This document shows positions 32,414 through 41,189 of a DNA stretch of 64,000 bases, in pieces; within the stretch, counting starts at the first letter, position 1, and each line of letters opens with the position of its first letter. The DNA is taken from positions 11,275 through 75,274 of the forward strand of contig CAZPBY010000038.1 in assembly GCA_964584785.1 (NCBI GenBank), read 5' to 3'. The DNA comes from JAHFTY01 sp964584785. GTDB lineage: Bacteria; Acidobacteriota; Terriglobia; 20CM-2-55-15. The notes below the pieces were generated by a model. The model was not told the DNA's origin. It did no database searches and worked only from the letters and a program-made list of their open reading frames with translations. Made by a program: the position numbers and the translations under genes.

Positions 32414-33511
32414 ATGTACGACGTTGTTGTGGTTGGCGGCGGTGTTATCGGTCTGTCGATTGCCCGCGAACTACGCGCATCGAGTTCGGTTCTGATCATC
32501 GAACGCGATCTCACCGGACAAGGCACATCCTGGGCCGCGGCGGGAATGTTGAGTCCGCAAAGTGAAGCGGACGCCGACGATCCGTTTTTTCAACTCTGCA
32601 TGCGCAGCCTCGGAATGTTTTCGGCCTGGGCCGATGAAATTCGCGCGTCGAGTCAGGTCGATCCGGAATGCGACAAGACCGGACTCCTCGTTCTCGCCTC
32701 TTCGGAGGCGGACGTCGCCATCCTTCGCGCCCGTTATGACTGGCAGCACGCCGCCGGCTTTCCCGTGCAGATGCTCGAACCGTGGGAAGTGAGGCAGCGG
32801 GAACCGCTGATCACAGTGGATGTGCACGGAGCGCTGTTCCTGCCTTCCGATTATCAGGTAGCTCCGCGGCCTCTTGTGGAGGCGCTTCGAGTGGATTGTC
32901 TCGATCAGAACGTTGAGGTGCGAACGCATACGATCGTGGAGGCCGTTGTGAGTGAAAACGGCCGGGCAACGGGCGTTCGCATTGGAGACGAGACCATTGA
33001 AGCGCGATCCATCGTGATTGCCGGCGGCGTCTGGAGCGCGAGCATTCATGGTTTGTCGCCGCGCATTCCGCTGTCGCCCCGCAAAGGGCAGATTCTTTCG
33101 CTGACCGCGCCTTCCGGGGCGTTCAGTCACATGATCCGTTGGTCGCATTCCTATTTCGTTCCCCGCCGGGACGGCGAACTCATTGTCGGCGCCACGAACG
33201 AGAACGCTGGCTTTGATCGAACGCTGACGCCGGCAGGAGTCGGCCGGCTGCTGACCGAAGCGCAGCAGATTTCCTCGCACGTGGGATCGTATCCGATTCG
33301 CGAGACCTGGACCGGATTGCGTCCGGCGACGCCGGATGGATGGCCGGTGATTGGACCGTCCGACATCGAGGGCCTCTTCTACGCCACGGGTCATTACCGC
33401 AACGGCATTCTGCTCGCGCCCATCACCGCGGCGATCGTCGCGTCGCTGATCCGCGGCGAGCCTTCTCCCGTGCCGATCGCCGCCTTCGCGCCGGGCCGGT
33501 TCAATGTATAA
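32414..33511 (+). CDS. thiO: glycine oxidase / FAD-dependent thiamin-pathway oxidase
   Basis: This 365-residue protein is of ThiO length. It has the N-terminal FAD dinucleotide motif VVVGGGVIGLSIARELR and the ThiO-like TSWAAAGMLSPQSEAD. The segments RKGQILSL and WSHSYFVPRRDGELIVGATN follow, and the C-terminal FAD segment contains WTGLRPATPDGWPVIGPS and ATGHYRNGILLAP. It should oxidise glycine to the imine needed for the thiazole moiety of thiamin. Other DAO-family amine oxidases cannot be excluded because no other thi gene is nearby. mqnE follows after 12 bp. Confidence 0.85.
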   Translation: MYDVVVVGGGVIGLSIARELRASSSVLIIERDLTGQGTSWAAAGMLSPQSEADADDPFFQLCMRSLGMFSAWADEIRASSQVDPECDKTGLLVLASSEADVAILRARYDWQHAAGFPVQMLEPWEVRQREPLITVDVHGALFLPSDYQVAPRPLVEALRVDCLDQNVEVRTHTIVEAVVSENGRATGVRIGDETIEARSIVIAGGVWSASIHGLSPRIPLSPRKGQILSLTAPSGAFSHMIRWSHSYFVPRRDGELIVGATNENAGFDRTLTPAGVGRLLTEAQQISSHVGSYPIRETWTGLRPATPDGWPVIGPSDIEGLFYATGHYRNGILLAPITAAIVASLIRGEPSPVPIAAFAPGRFNV

Positions 33512-33523
33512 TTCGAGGTCGAT

Positions 33524-34618
33524 ATGTCCACGATGAACGTCATTGCGGAGAAGGTCTACCGGAACGAAAGACTCACGTTTGATGATGGCGTCGAACTGTT
33601 TCGTTCGAACGATATTGTGGCGATCGGCAGGCTCGCCAACCTCATTCGAGAACGGTTGAACGGCAATCGCACTTATTACAATGTCAACCGTCACATTAAT
33701 TACACGAACGTTTGTGTCATCGATTGTCAGCTTTGTCAGGGAGCTTATGCGAGGAAGCCCGGTGAAGACGGCGGATACACGATGCTGCTCGACGATGTGT
33801 TTCGGTTCGCCGAACAGGAATATACCGATTCGTTGACCGAGTTTCACATCGTCGGCGGACTCAATCCGGCGTTGCCTTTCGACTATTACACGGACTTGCT
33901 TCGAGGACTTCGCGAACGTTTTCCAACGGTCCATTTGAAAGCGTTCACGATGGTTGAACTCGACTTTTTCGTGAAGATCACCAGGAAGCCGCTCGAGTGG
34001 ATCATTCGTGAACTCATGGACGCCGGTCTGGGAAGCTGTCCCGGCGGTGGCGCGGAGATCTTTGCGGAGCGCGCCCGTCCGTTGATCGCGGGCCACAAGA
34101 TTTCCGCTGCGCGATGGCTCGAATGCGCGCGAGCGGTTCATCGGATGGGACTGCGATCGAACGCCACGATGCTTTACGGGCACATTGAGACGATGGCAGA
34201 GCGCGTGGATCATCTCGTCCGGCTACGTGAACTACAGGATGAGACGGGCGGTTTTAACTGTTTCATTCCGCTGGCCTTCCACCCCGAACACACGGTCTAC
34301 GCGCACCTTCCCACGACCACTGGAATGGATGACCTTAAAGTGATCGCCGTATCGCGACTGATGCTCGACAATTTTCCGCACATCAAAGCATATTGGGTCA
34401 CGCTCACTCCGGCGCTCGCGCAGATCGCGCTGAAGTTCGGAGCCGACGATCTGGACGGAACCATCGTCGAAGAACGGATCATTCATGGTGCTGGCACGCC
34501 GACGAGCAAGGGAATGACCCGAAGTCAGATTGAACAACTCATACGCGATGCCGGTCGCGAACCGATCGAACGCGATACGCTTTACAAGCCCGTCCAGGCA
34601 ACATCCACGGTAGCCTGA
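33524..34618 (+). CDS. mqnE: aminofutalosine synthase (radical SAM, menaquinone futalosine pathway)
   Basis: This 364-residue protein has the radical SAM cluster motif with Cys64, 68 and 71 (NVCVIDCQLC), preceded by YYNVNRHINYTN, typical of MqnE. Other family stretches are EFHIVGGLNPALPFDYYTDL, DAGLGSCPGGGAEIF and CFIPLAFHPEHT. The ending GREPIERDTLYK closely fits MqnE rather than its relative MqnC. It joins 3-[(1-carboxyvinyl)oxy]benzoate and SAM-derived adenosine to give 6-amino-6-deoxyfutalosine. It lies in a tight cluster of thiO, mqnE and a methyltransferase. No other mqn gene is in the window. Confidence 0.9.
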   Translation: MSTMNVIAEKVYRNERLTFDDGVELFRSNDIVAIGRLANLIRERLNGNRTYYNVNRHINYTNVCVIDCQLCQGAYARKPGEDGGYTMLLDDVFRFAEQEYTDSLTEFHIVGGLNPALPFDYYTDLLRGLRERFPTVHLKAFTMVELDFFVKITRKPLEWIIRELMDAGLGSCPGGGAEIFAERARPLIAGHKISAARWLECARAVHRMGLRSNATMLYGHIETMAERVDHLVRLRELQDETGGFNCFIPLAFHPEHTVYAHLPTTTGMDDLKVIAVSRLMLDNFPHIKAYWVTLTPALAQIALKFGADDLDGTIVEERIIHGAGTPTSKGMTRSQIEQLIRDAGREPIERDTLYKPVQATSTVA

Positions 34619-34623
34619 GCACG

Positions 34624-35337
34624 ATGCTGAATGCTCGGGTCCGCCGTGCGGCCGACCGGCTTCTACCCAACTCGCTACGTCGCGCGCTCGATCCTTTCGA
34701 GTCCGCTGTTCACGATCAGCTTTCACAGTTCGCCGCGGAGTTGCCCGCAAATGCGCTGGTCCTTGACGCGGGAGCAGGCGAGTGCCAGCATGCGCCGCTG
34801 TTCAGACGCCAGCGATACGTTAGTTTGGATAACACGCTCGGCGACGAGGACTGGGACTATTCGAAACTCGATTTCATCGGCGATCTGGAATCGATTCCGT
34901 TCGACCATGAGGCCTTTGACGCGGTCATCAGCGTCGTGGTTCTCGAACATACCCGAGAGCCGAAACGGGTCGTGACGGAAATGGGAAGAGTGACGCGGAA
35001 ATCCGGACGCATCTTTCTGGTCGTGCCCAACCAGTGGGAAGTCCACCAGGCGCCGAACGATTTCTTCAGATTCACGCGTCACGGCGTGGAGTACATCATG
35101 AATGCCGCTGGCTTTCGCGTCGAACGAATCCAGCCGGTGGGAGGATTCGGGTGGCTGATGGCCCGGAGATCGGTCAACGCGCTCACGTTTTTCCAAGGCG
35201 GCGTCCGATGGTTGGTGTTCATCGCGCTCGCGCCCTTCCTGGGTTTGATTCTGCCTCTCGTCCTGTACTGGGCCGACCGATTCGATCGGCACCGCGACTT
35301 TACTTTGGGCTATATTTGCGTGGGTGAGAAAATATAG
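34624..35337 (+). CDS. class I SAM-dependent methyltransferase with C-terminal membrane segment
   Basis: This 237-residue protein starts 5 bp after mqnE. Motif I is NALVLDAGAGECQH (about residues 39-52). The post-I strand carries the acidic YVSLDNT, and motifs VISVVVLEHTREPKRVV and GRIFLVVPNQWEVHQAPND follow, giving a Methyltransf_11 core. The C-terminus has a long hydrophobic stretch, WLVFIALAPFLGLILPLVLY, so the enzyme probably sits on the membrane. The substrate is unknown. The position after mqnE invites the idea of quinone methylation (as MenG/UbiE), but the sequence is not UbiE-like. A role with the following radical SAM genes is equally possible. Confidence 0.85.
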   Translation: MLNARVRRAADRLLPNSLRRALDPFESAVHDQLSQFAAELPANALVLDAGAGECQHAPLFRRQRYVSLDNTLGDEDWDYSKLDFIGDLESIPFDHEAFDAVISVVVLEHTREPKRVVTEMGRVTRKSGRIFLVVPNQWEVHQAPNDFFRFTRHGVEYIMNAAGFRVERIQPVGGFGWLMARRSVNALTFFQGGVRWLVFIALAPFLGLILPLVLYWADRFDRHRDFTLGYICVGEKI

Positions 35338-35367
35338 TTTTGTGACGTCGACGAACTGTAAGATGCC

Positions 35368-35453
35368 GTCACGAAGCCCGTCGCTGCGCTCCGGGTTCTG
35401 TAGGTTAGGGCGAAGACTGTCAGAACCCGGAGCGCAGCGACGGGCTTCGTGAC
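35368..35453. repeat. long palindromic repeat, copy 2 (31-bp arms)
   Basis: The arms at 35368-35398 and 35423-35453 are perfect reverse complements around a 24-base loop. The arms match those of the copy at 15358-15452, while the loops differ. It fills most of the 133-bp gap between the methyltransferase and the B12-type radical SAM gene. It could act as a terminator or processing site between them. Confidence 0.88.
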
Positions 35454-35470
35454 ACAAGCGGAGGTTAAGT

Positions 35471-36874
35471 TTGGATCTGGCGTTCGTAAGGCCGATCGCG
35501 TCGCGCAACTGGTACATCAATAATGTGCCGTTGAACTATTTGCACCTCTCTGCCTACCTGCGCGAGAACGGCCACCGTCCGCACATCCTCGACATGGTTA
35601 CCGGGTGGCGTCCCAATCAGATCGACGACTACATTCGGAAGCACAACATCAAGGCCGTTGGAATCGGATGCATGACGTGTGAATTTCCCGATGCCGTCAA
35701 CACGGGTCGCGCCCTGAAAGCGGCGCATCCTGGAATCAAGATTATTTTTGGCGGCGCGCATCCGTCGGGAGCGCCGGAGGAATGTCTGGAGAGCGGCGTT
35801 GTGGATTACGTCGTTGTCGGCGAAGGTGAAATCGCGCTGACCAAACTTCTCGACGTTCTCGAGCGCGGTGGGAATGCGGAATCGATTCCAGGTGTGTGGT
35901 CCATAAGCGACGGCGCGATGAAGACCAATCGTCCGGCCGAGGTTCCGAACATCGAACTCCTGCCGCCGCCGGCTTACGATATGGTCGATCTCGAAAAATA
36001 TTTCCTGCTCGATTCTCCTTGGCATTTTCCGAAGTCGCCCAAGGCGGTGCAGTTCATTTCGAGCCGAGGTTGTCCCTACCAGTGTTCGTACTGTCACACC
36101 ATTCACGGAAAGCGTTACCGCGGGCTGACGGCGTCAAAGGTCGTCGATCAGATGGAAGCCCTCGTGAAGAAGCACGGCGTCGAGGAATTCATGATGGTGG
36201 ACGACATCTTCAATTTCGACCTCGAGCGCGCCAAGGACATCTGTCGCGGAGTGATGGAACGCGGTTTGAAAGTTCATCTCCAGTTTCCCAACGGCGTACG
36301 AGGCGACCGTTTCGACGAGGAACTCGTCGCGGCCATGAAGGATGCCGGAACGCACTTCATGGCGATCGCAATCGAAACGACGTCGAAGGAGTATCAGCGG
36401 CTCATTCGCAAGAACCTGAAGATCGATAGGGCCCAGGAGACGATCGTTTGGGCGCGCAAGTACGGAATCGAAGTGTCGGGCTTCTTCATGATCGGGTTTC
36501 CCGGCGAGACCCTCGAACAAATTCACGACACCGTCGACTTCGCCGTCAAGGCACCACTCGACGCCATTTTCATTTCCCTCGTCAGCCCGTTCAAGGGAAC
36601 GGTGCTGCGCAACGACATGCTGAACGGACGTTTCGGCAACATGGACTCCGACACCATCGATGCCCTGGATCAACTGTTCCCGACCGCCGTCAGCAAGACC
36701 GTTTCACTCGACCAGTTGAAGCGCATCCAGCGCAACGCCTACTTTCGCTTCTACAGCAAACCGCGATCGATCCTGCATCTCAGCCGGAAGCTCACGAATC
36801 GCCGGAATGTGAAGAAGATCGTACGTGCCGTCGTCCGGCGAGTGCGAAACGCGGAAATCGAGAGTCTGAATTGA
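35471..36874 (+). CDS. B12-binding-domain radical SAM protein
   Basis: This 467-residue protein starts at a TTG preceded by GAGG. Residues about 1-130 form a cobalamin-binding-type Rossmann domain (YLHLSAYLRENGHRPHILDM, then IKIIFGGAHPSGAPEECLES), although the His-on motif DxHxxG is not evident. Residues about 190-400 are a radical SAM barrel with Cys201, 205 and 208 in SSRGCPYQCSYCHT. FFMIGFPGETLEQIHDTVDF is a typical strand of this superfamily. Members methylate or rearrange unreactive carbons; the substrate here is unknown. The stop overlaps the start of the next radical SAM gene by one base (TGATG), so the two enzymes probably act together. Confidence 0.92.
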   Translation: MDLAFVRPIASRNWYINNVPLNYLHLSAYLRENGHRPHILDMVTGWRPNQIDDYIRKHNIKAVGIGCMTCEFPDAVNTGRALKAAHPGIKIIFGGAHPSGAPEECLESGVVDYVVVGEGEIALTKLLDVLERGGNAESIPGVWSISDGAMKTNRPAEVPNIELLPPPAYDMVDLEKYFLLDSPWHFPKSPKAVQFISSRGCPYQCSYCHTIHGKRYRGLTASKVVDQMEALVKKHGVEEFMMVDDIFNFDLERAKDICRGVMERGLKVHLQFPNGVRGDRFDEELVAAMKDAGTHFMAIAIETTSKEYQRLIRKNLKIDRAQETIVWARKYGIEVSGFFMIGFPGETLEQIHDTVDFAVKAPLDAIFISLVSPFKGTVLRNDMLNGRFGNMDSDTIDALDQLFPTAVSKTVSLDQLKRIQRNAYFRFYSKPRSILHLSRKLTNRRNVKKIVRAVVRRVRNAEIESLN

Positions 36875-37887
36875 TGAAAACGAAGCTCGGCAATCGAATG
36901 CGCATCGGCGCCCAGTATTTCATGCACAAGACCGTGCTGAAGGGCGGTCCGCTCGAGATCGCCTTGGAAAGCACCGCCAAGTGCAACCTCTACTGCCCGA
37001 TGTGTCCACGAGCGATTTACACCTTCGACAACGAGAACATGGACCTGGAGCTGTATCGGAAGATCATCAAGGACTGCAGGGAACACGTCGAATTCGTTTG
37101 GCCGTACGGAATCGGCGAACCCATGATCCATCCGAACATTTTCGAGATGATCCGCATCACTCGCGACGCCGGCGTGCGGACCGGCATGTCGACGAACGCG
37201 ACCTTAATGGATGACAAGCGCGCGGACATGCTGCTCGATTGCGGTCTCGATTACGTCATTCTTGCTTTCGATGGCGCCACGAAGGAGACCTACGAGAAAT
37301 ACAGGACGGGCGCCACGTTTGAAAAGACGCGAGCCAACATCCTGACGCTTTTGAAAAAGAAGATCGAACGCAAGGCGCCGCTTTACGTCGTTCTTCAAAT
37401 GGTGTTGTTGAAGGACAACATTCCGGAGATTTCTGCCTATCGAAAGTTATGGTCGATCCCCGGCGTCGACGAGATTCGATTCAAACGCGACGAGATTCAG
37501 ATTGAAGGTTCGGCCAGTCCTCAGAGTCACCTCACCGGTCAGCGCCGTAATCCTTGTCATCTCCTGTGGCGCGGTCCTCTTTATGTGCGTTATGACGGCC
37601 TGGCATATCCTTGCTGTTACATGTGGGAGGAGCCGCCAGTCGGCGACCTCAAAACGCAAGGCCTGATGCAGGTCTGGAATTCGGACAGCATGGTCAAGCT
37701 GCGAGAGGCTCACATTTCCGGGGATCTCAGCGCATATCCGGTATGCCAGACGTGTCAGGCGGCACGCCCAAGTCTTCCGGCTTTTTATGGCAGTCTTGCG
37801 CTGAATAGTCTGACTGTCAGGAAGGCCGTCCCCGCCATGGAAAAACTCGCCCGCTTTTACGGCATCGGCGTGTTTGAAAAATCCTGA
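36874..37887 (+). CDS. radical SAM/SPASM domain protein
   Basis: The 337-residue protein starts at ATG 36874; a longer in-frame reading lies inside the preceding gene. The [4Fe-4S] motif has Cys37, 41 and 44 (AKCNLYCPMCPR), followed by WPYGIGEPMIHPNIFEMIR and MSTNATLM. The C-terminal SPASM-like region has cysteines in RNPCHLLWRG, GLAYPCCYM and YPVCQTCQAA, which would hold additional cluster(s). Such proteins modify peptides, sugars or other small molecules. No short precursor peptide ORF is recognised nearby. It overlaps the B12-type radical SAM gene and is followed after 1 bp by the GH31 gene. Confidence 0.92.
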   Translation: MKTKLGNRMRIGAQYFMHKTVLKGGPLEIALESTAKCNLYCPMCPRAIYTFDNENMDLELYRKIIKDCREHVEFVWPYGIGEPMIHPNIFEMIRITRDAGVRTGMSTNATLMDDKRADMLLDCGLDYVILAFDGATKETYEKYRTGATFEKTRANILTLLKKKIERKAPLYVVLQMVLLKDNIPEISAYRKLWSIPGVDEIRFKRDEIQIEGSASPQSHLTGQRRNPCHLLWRGPLYVRYDGLAYPCCYMWEEPPVGDLKTQGLMQVWNSDSMVKLREAHISGDLSAYPVCQTCQAARPSLPAFYGSLALNSLTVRKAVPAMEKLARFYGIGVFEKS

Positions 37888-37888
37888 A

Positions 37889-40141
37889 ATGACCGAACTG
37901 ATTTCCCGGCGTGAAATCCTGAAGCGTCTCGGAAGAGCAACGGCAGGCCTTGCGTTGACAGGGGGAGTGATTCGGGGGCAGGGAGCGGACATTATCGTCG
38001 CCGGCAAGCCTGTCGAGATCGCAATTGCTTCGCTCAGCCCGGCGACGGTGCGGATCACGGTCCTGCCAATTGAAGGCGGAAAGCCTGCGACGACATCGGA
38101 CACCGGAACGATCGTGGCCGATGGTGTGGGCCGTTCGATAGCTCGGGGTCGCAGGAGTGGATCGCTGCGCTCGATCAAAGCCGGTAACCTCGTCGTGACG
38201 TTCAGTTCGAATCCGCCGACGCTTCGGATCGACTCCGCTTCCGGTCAGCCTGTGCAGAAATTGACGTTCGATGCTGCCGCACCGGGAGTTTCGTTTCTCC
38301 TTCCAAGAGGTCCAGTGCTTGGCCTGGGTGAAGGCGGCCCGCAGTTCGATCGAAAAGGCCAGACCTTTGCGAATCGCAGCGGACAAGGCGGCTATCAACT
38401 GGCGACGCATGGCGGCCGCGTGCCCATTCAGTGGGTAATCGGGACGGACGGCTGGGCGATCTTTGTCCATCGGCCTCTGGGCGGGTTCGATCTCACGGGA
38501 GCCGAAGGCAAACTTCAACCCACGACGGAACCGCTCCCTATCGACCTGTTCGCTACCAGTTCGCGCGAACCGGCGGCGATCATGATGGAGTTCGCGCGAA
38601 TCACGGGCCACCCGGAGATGACGGCGCTTTGGACTTTGGGTTACCAGCAGTCGCATCGCACGCTCAACGGTTTTGAGAGTGTCCGATCAGTGGCTCGACA
38701 GTTCCGCGAAAAGAAGCTGCCGTGCGACGCGCTCATCTATCTGGGTACGGGTTTTACGCCGTCAGGTTGGAACCAGCAACAATCGACGACTGGATTCTCG
38801 GCAGGAAACTCCGAATTCATTTTTCACCCGACAAACTTTCCGAATCCGAAGTCGCATATCGACGAACTGCATTCGATGCACTTCAAGGTTGTTTTGCATG
38901 TGGTGATCGAATCGGACAATCGCCAGTTCGCGGGAGGCGTGAAGGATCCATGTCCCGCAACGCCGGCGCCGGGCGTGCTGCCCGTCAGTTGTTACTGGCC
39001 TTACCACAAAGGTGTCTTCGATCTTGGTATAGATGGATGGTGGCCCGATCAGGGTGACGGTTTCAACGAGCCTTCGCGGCGTCTTCGGCATCGCATGTAC
39101 TGGGAAGGATCGCAACTCTGGCGGCCGAATGAGCGCCCGTATGCGCTGCATCGAAACGGAGCGGCGGGGATGGCGCGATACGGCGCGTTCCTGTGGTCCG
39201 GAGATGTTCAGGACCGGTGGGAGACGCTGAAGAATCACGTTCCGAGCGGGATCAACAGCGGCCTTTCGGGACTTCCGTATTGGGGCTTCGACATCGGTGG
39301 CTTCATTCCCACGCCGGAATTTACGGGCGAGCTGTTCGTCCGCTGGTTTCAGTTCGGCGCGTTCTGCCCGCTTTTCCGGTCGCACGGCCGCAACTGGTAC
39401 CTGCACCTTCCGTGGGGATGGAACACCGGCGATCCCGGACCTCAGGAGACCGCGAACTACACCACCGATCCGAATGAACTCCGCAATCCTGAAGTGGAAC
39501 CGATCTGTAAAAAGTATCTCGAACTTCGATATCGCATGTTGCCGTACATCTACACCGCGATGCGTCAGACGCATGAAACAGGCCTGCCGATGATGCGAGC
39601 GCTGTGGCTGCAATACCCAGACGATCCCCTTGCGGTCGCTCGCAGCGATGAGTACTTGTGGGGCCGCGATGTGCTCGTCGCACCGGTAACCGAGAAGGGG
39701 GCCGCCTCGCGCAAACTCTATCTTCCGCGCGGCAACTGGTATGACTTCTGGACGGAGGAAAAGCTGGAAGGTGGCCGTGAGATCGATCGCAAGGTAGATC
39801 TCTCGACAATCCCGCTGTACGTCCGCGCCGGAGCAGTTCTGCCATTAGGACCCGTGAAGCAATACTCGGATGAACCGGTCGACGGTCCGCTCACGTTGGT
39901 CGCCTACCCGGGAATCAATGGTGTGACGACTCTTTACGAAGACGATGGAAAGAGCTTCAACTATCGCACCGGCGAGTTCATGAAGGTTGAAATGAACTGG
40001 TCCGATGCGAATCGTCGATTGAATCTGCGGCTCGCTTCCGGCCGCATGCTCTCACCGGCGAAGCGCGCTCTTGAAGTGCGCATCGCCGGTGAAACGTCCA
40101 TCCGCCGCGCAACGTTCGAAGGCCGCCCACTCGCCGTTTAG
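37889..40141 (+). CDS. Tat-exported glycoside hydrolase family 31 (alpha-glucosidase/alpha-xylosidase type)
   Basis: I start at ATG 37889, one base after the preceding stop (750 residues). Residues 1-35 look like a Tat signal (ISRREILKRLGRATAGLALT). After an N-terminal beta-sandwich comes the GH31 barrel. Asp387 in GIDGWWPDQGD fits the nucleophile position and Asp439 in FLWSGDVQDRW the acid/base position. The segment GLPYWGFDIGGFIPTPEFTG is also diagnostic. C-terminal beta domains include PLYVRAGAVLPLGPVKQYSD and TTLYEDDGKSFNY. It should cleave alpha-linked glucosides or xylosides in the periplasm. The tight spacing to the radical SAM gene is unusual for a hydrolase. Confidence 0.93.
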   Translation: MTELISRREILKRLGRATAGLALTGGVIRGQGADIIVAGKPVEIAIASLSPATVRITVLPIEGGKPATTSDTGTIVADGVGRSIARGRRSGSLRSIKAGNLVVTFSSNPPTLRIDSASGQPVQKLTFDAAAPGVSFLLPRGPVLGLGEGGPQFDRKGQTFANRSGQGGYQLATHGGRVPIQWVIGTDGWAIFVHRPLGGFDLTGAEGKLQPTTEPLPIDLFATSSREPAAIMMEFARITGHPEMTALWTLGYQQSHRTLNGFESVRSVARQFREKKLPCDALIYLGTGFTPSGWNQQQSTTGFSAGNSEFIFHPTNFPNPKSHIDELHSMHFKVVLHVVIESDNRQFAGGVKDPCPATPAPGVLPVSCYWPYHKGVFDLGIDGWWPDQGDGFNEPSRRLRHRMYWEGSQLWRPNERPYALHRNGAAGMARYGAFLWSGDVQDRWETLKNHVPSGINSGLSGLPYWGFDIGGFIPTPEFTGELFVRWFQFGAFCPLFRSHGRNWYLHLPWGWNTGDPGPQETANYTTDPNELRNPEVEPICKKYLELRYRMLPYIYTAMRQTHETGLPMMRALWLQYPDDPLAVARSDEYLWGRDVLVAPVTEKGAASRKLYLPRGNWYDFWTEEKLEGGREIDRKVDLSTIPLYVRAGAVLPLGPVKQYSDEPVDGPLTLVAYPGINGVTTLYEDDGKSFNYRTGEFMKVEMNWSDANRRLNLRLASGRMLSPAKRALEVRIAGETSIRRATFEGRPLAV

Positions 40142-40186
40142 TATTTTCCACTGTGCCACAGTCGCTTCGGGCCTGTTACAGCCCCG

Positions 40187-40669
40187 TTAGCCTGTCCGTC
40201 GAAGTGACCGCTCAGCTGCGAGGAATGGAGCAGTTACGGCGAGAGCGCCACAGACGGCAGCGAGGCCGAGGTATTCGGTGAGCTCGAACGGCCCGATGGC
40301 GTTCACGATCCAGTCGTACCTCATGGCCGACACAAGCGCGATCGTGTTGCCGACGAGCAGCGTCCACCATGCCCAGCGATCGCCACGACGGAAGGCTGTC
40401 ACTGCGATGGCACTCCCCATCAGTCCGAATAGCATGCAGTAGATGCCGTACAGCCGGAACAGCATGATCATGTACCTGGCGGTCATCGGTGACGTCCGCA
40501 GAAGCTCCGGCCAGGCCTGCCCGGAGTAGCCCTCGTAGCCGGCGGGCAGAATCGCCTTGCCGCCTGGTCCGAGCAGGCCGTCGGGCATCACAGCCGCCGT
40601 CGCGCCCCACAGGACATATCCAACGTCGACGATGAGGATGAGGAACCAGGCGATCTGACGTCGTTTCAT
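40187..40669 (-). CDS. small four-helix integral membrane protein, unknown function
   Basis: This 160-residue protein starts at ATG 40669 (MKRRQIAWFLILIVDVGYVL). Four hydrophobic segments are seen: residues 7-27, about 66-90, 98-116 and 128-148, with a loop rich in Gly/Pro after the first. No catalytic motif or named family is recognised. It lies 58 bp downstream of the haem-binding-domain gene and is probably the last gene of a three-gene unit with it and the monooxygenase-like gene. Confidence 0.75.
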   Translation of the reverse strand: MKRRQIAWFLILIVDVGYVLWGATAAVMPDGLLGPGGKAILPAGYEGYSGQAWPELLRTSPMTARYMIMLFRLYGIYCMLFGLMGSAIAVTAFRRGDRWAWWTLLVGNTIALVSAMRYDWIVNAIGPFELTEYLGLAAVCGALAVTAPFLAAERSLRRTG

Positions 40670-40727
40670 TGGGTCAACCCGCCTCCGTTCAGTCGAGAAA
40701 GGCGTCTTCGTGTCGGAGTTGTCGTCA

Positions 40728-41189
40728 TCATTGCGAAATTCCCAACGCGTCGGCCTGCCGGGCCGACGCGCAGATCGTTTCGATGTCCTGGGCGGATAGA
40801 CGCGCTTCGGGATGCACCAGCGTCCACGGGCCGGGCATCCTGCCCGTGGTTGCGTCGCTACAGGACGCGGCCAACAGCGTTCGCCGCTGGTTCGGCGAAT
40901 AAGCGCCCCACTCCGAGAAGTTGACGGCCTTTCGGCCTTCCGCGACACCGCGGGCCATCACCCAAGAGAGCGGCGCCACTTGTGCGTACCACGGCCACAC
41001 GGTTCCGTTCGAATGACAGTCGCGGCATGAGCGATCCAGAATCGCGACCAGTCCAGTCGCCGTCCCGACGTGCGCCTGAATCGTGCGGCTTGCATCAATC
41101 GGTGGGTTCGCGCGGTCGGGACGCACGAGTTGAGCCGCGGCGAAGACAACGAAGATGACAAGGGCAGCCTGCTTCAGCCGTCTCCTCAT
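40728..41189 (-). CDS. haem-binding-domain (Haem_bd type) membrane-anchored protein
   Basis: This 153-residue protein starts at ATG 41189, which overlaps the monooxygenase-like stop by ATGA. Residues 8-22 form a membrane anchor or signal. The haem motif CRDCH is at residues 55-59 (ILDRSCRDCHSNGTVWPWYA), followed by PLSWVMARGVAEGRKAVNFS, matching the Haem_bd family of periplasmic cytochrome-like proteins. C-terminal cysteines (AASCSDATTG and TICASARQ) are extra. It probably transfers electrons on the periplasmic face; partners are unknown. Confidence 0.88.
   Translation of the reverse strand: MRRRLKQAALVIFVVFAAAQLVRPDRANPPIDASRTIQAHVGTATGLVAILDRSCRDCHSNGTVWPWYAQVAPLSWVMARGVAEGRKAVNFSEWGAYSPNQRRTLLAASCSDATTGRMPGPWTLVHPEARLSAQDIETICASARQADALGISQ

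Noticed and set aside
32471..34213. 580-codon minus-strand frame across thiO and mqnE
   Set aside because: Both plus-strand genes are unambiguous family members; the antisense translation is basic and featureless.
35338..35470. Cobalamin riboswitch before the B12-type radical SAM gene
   Set aside because: The gap is filled by the dispersed palindrome also found at 15358; no B12-box-like sequence was recognised.
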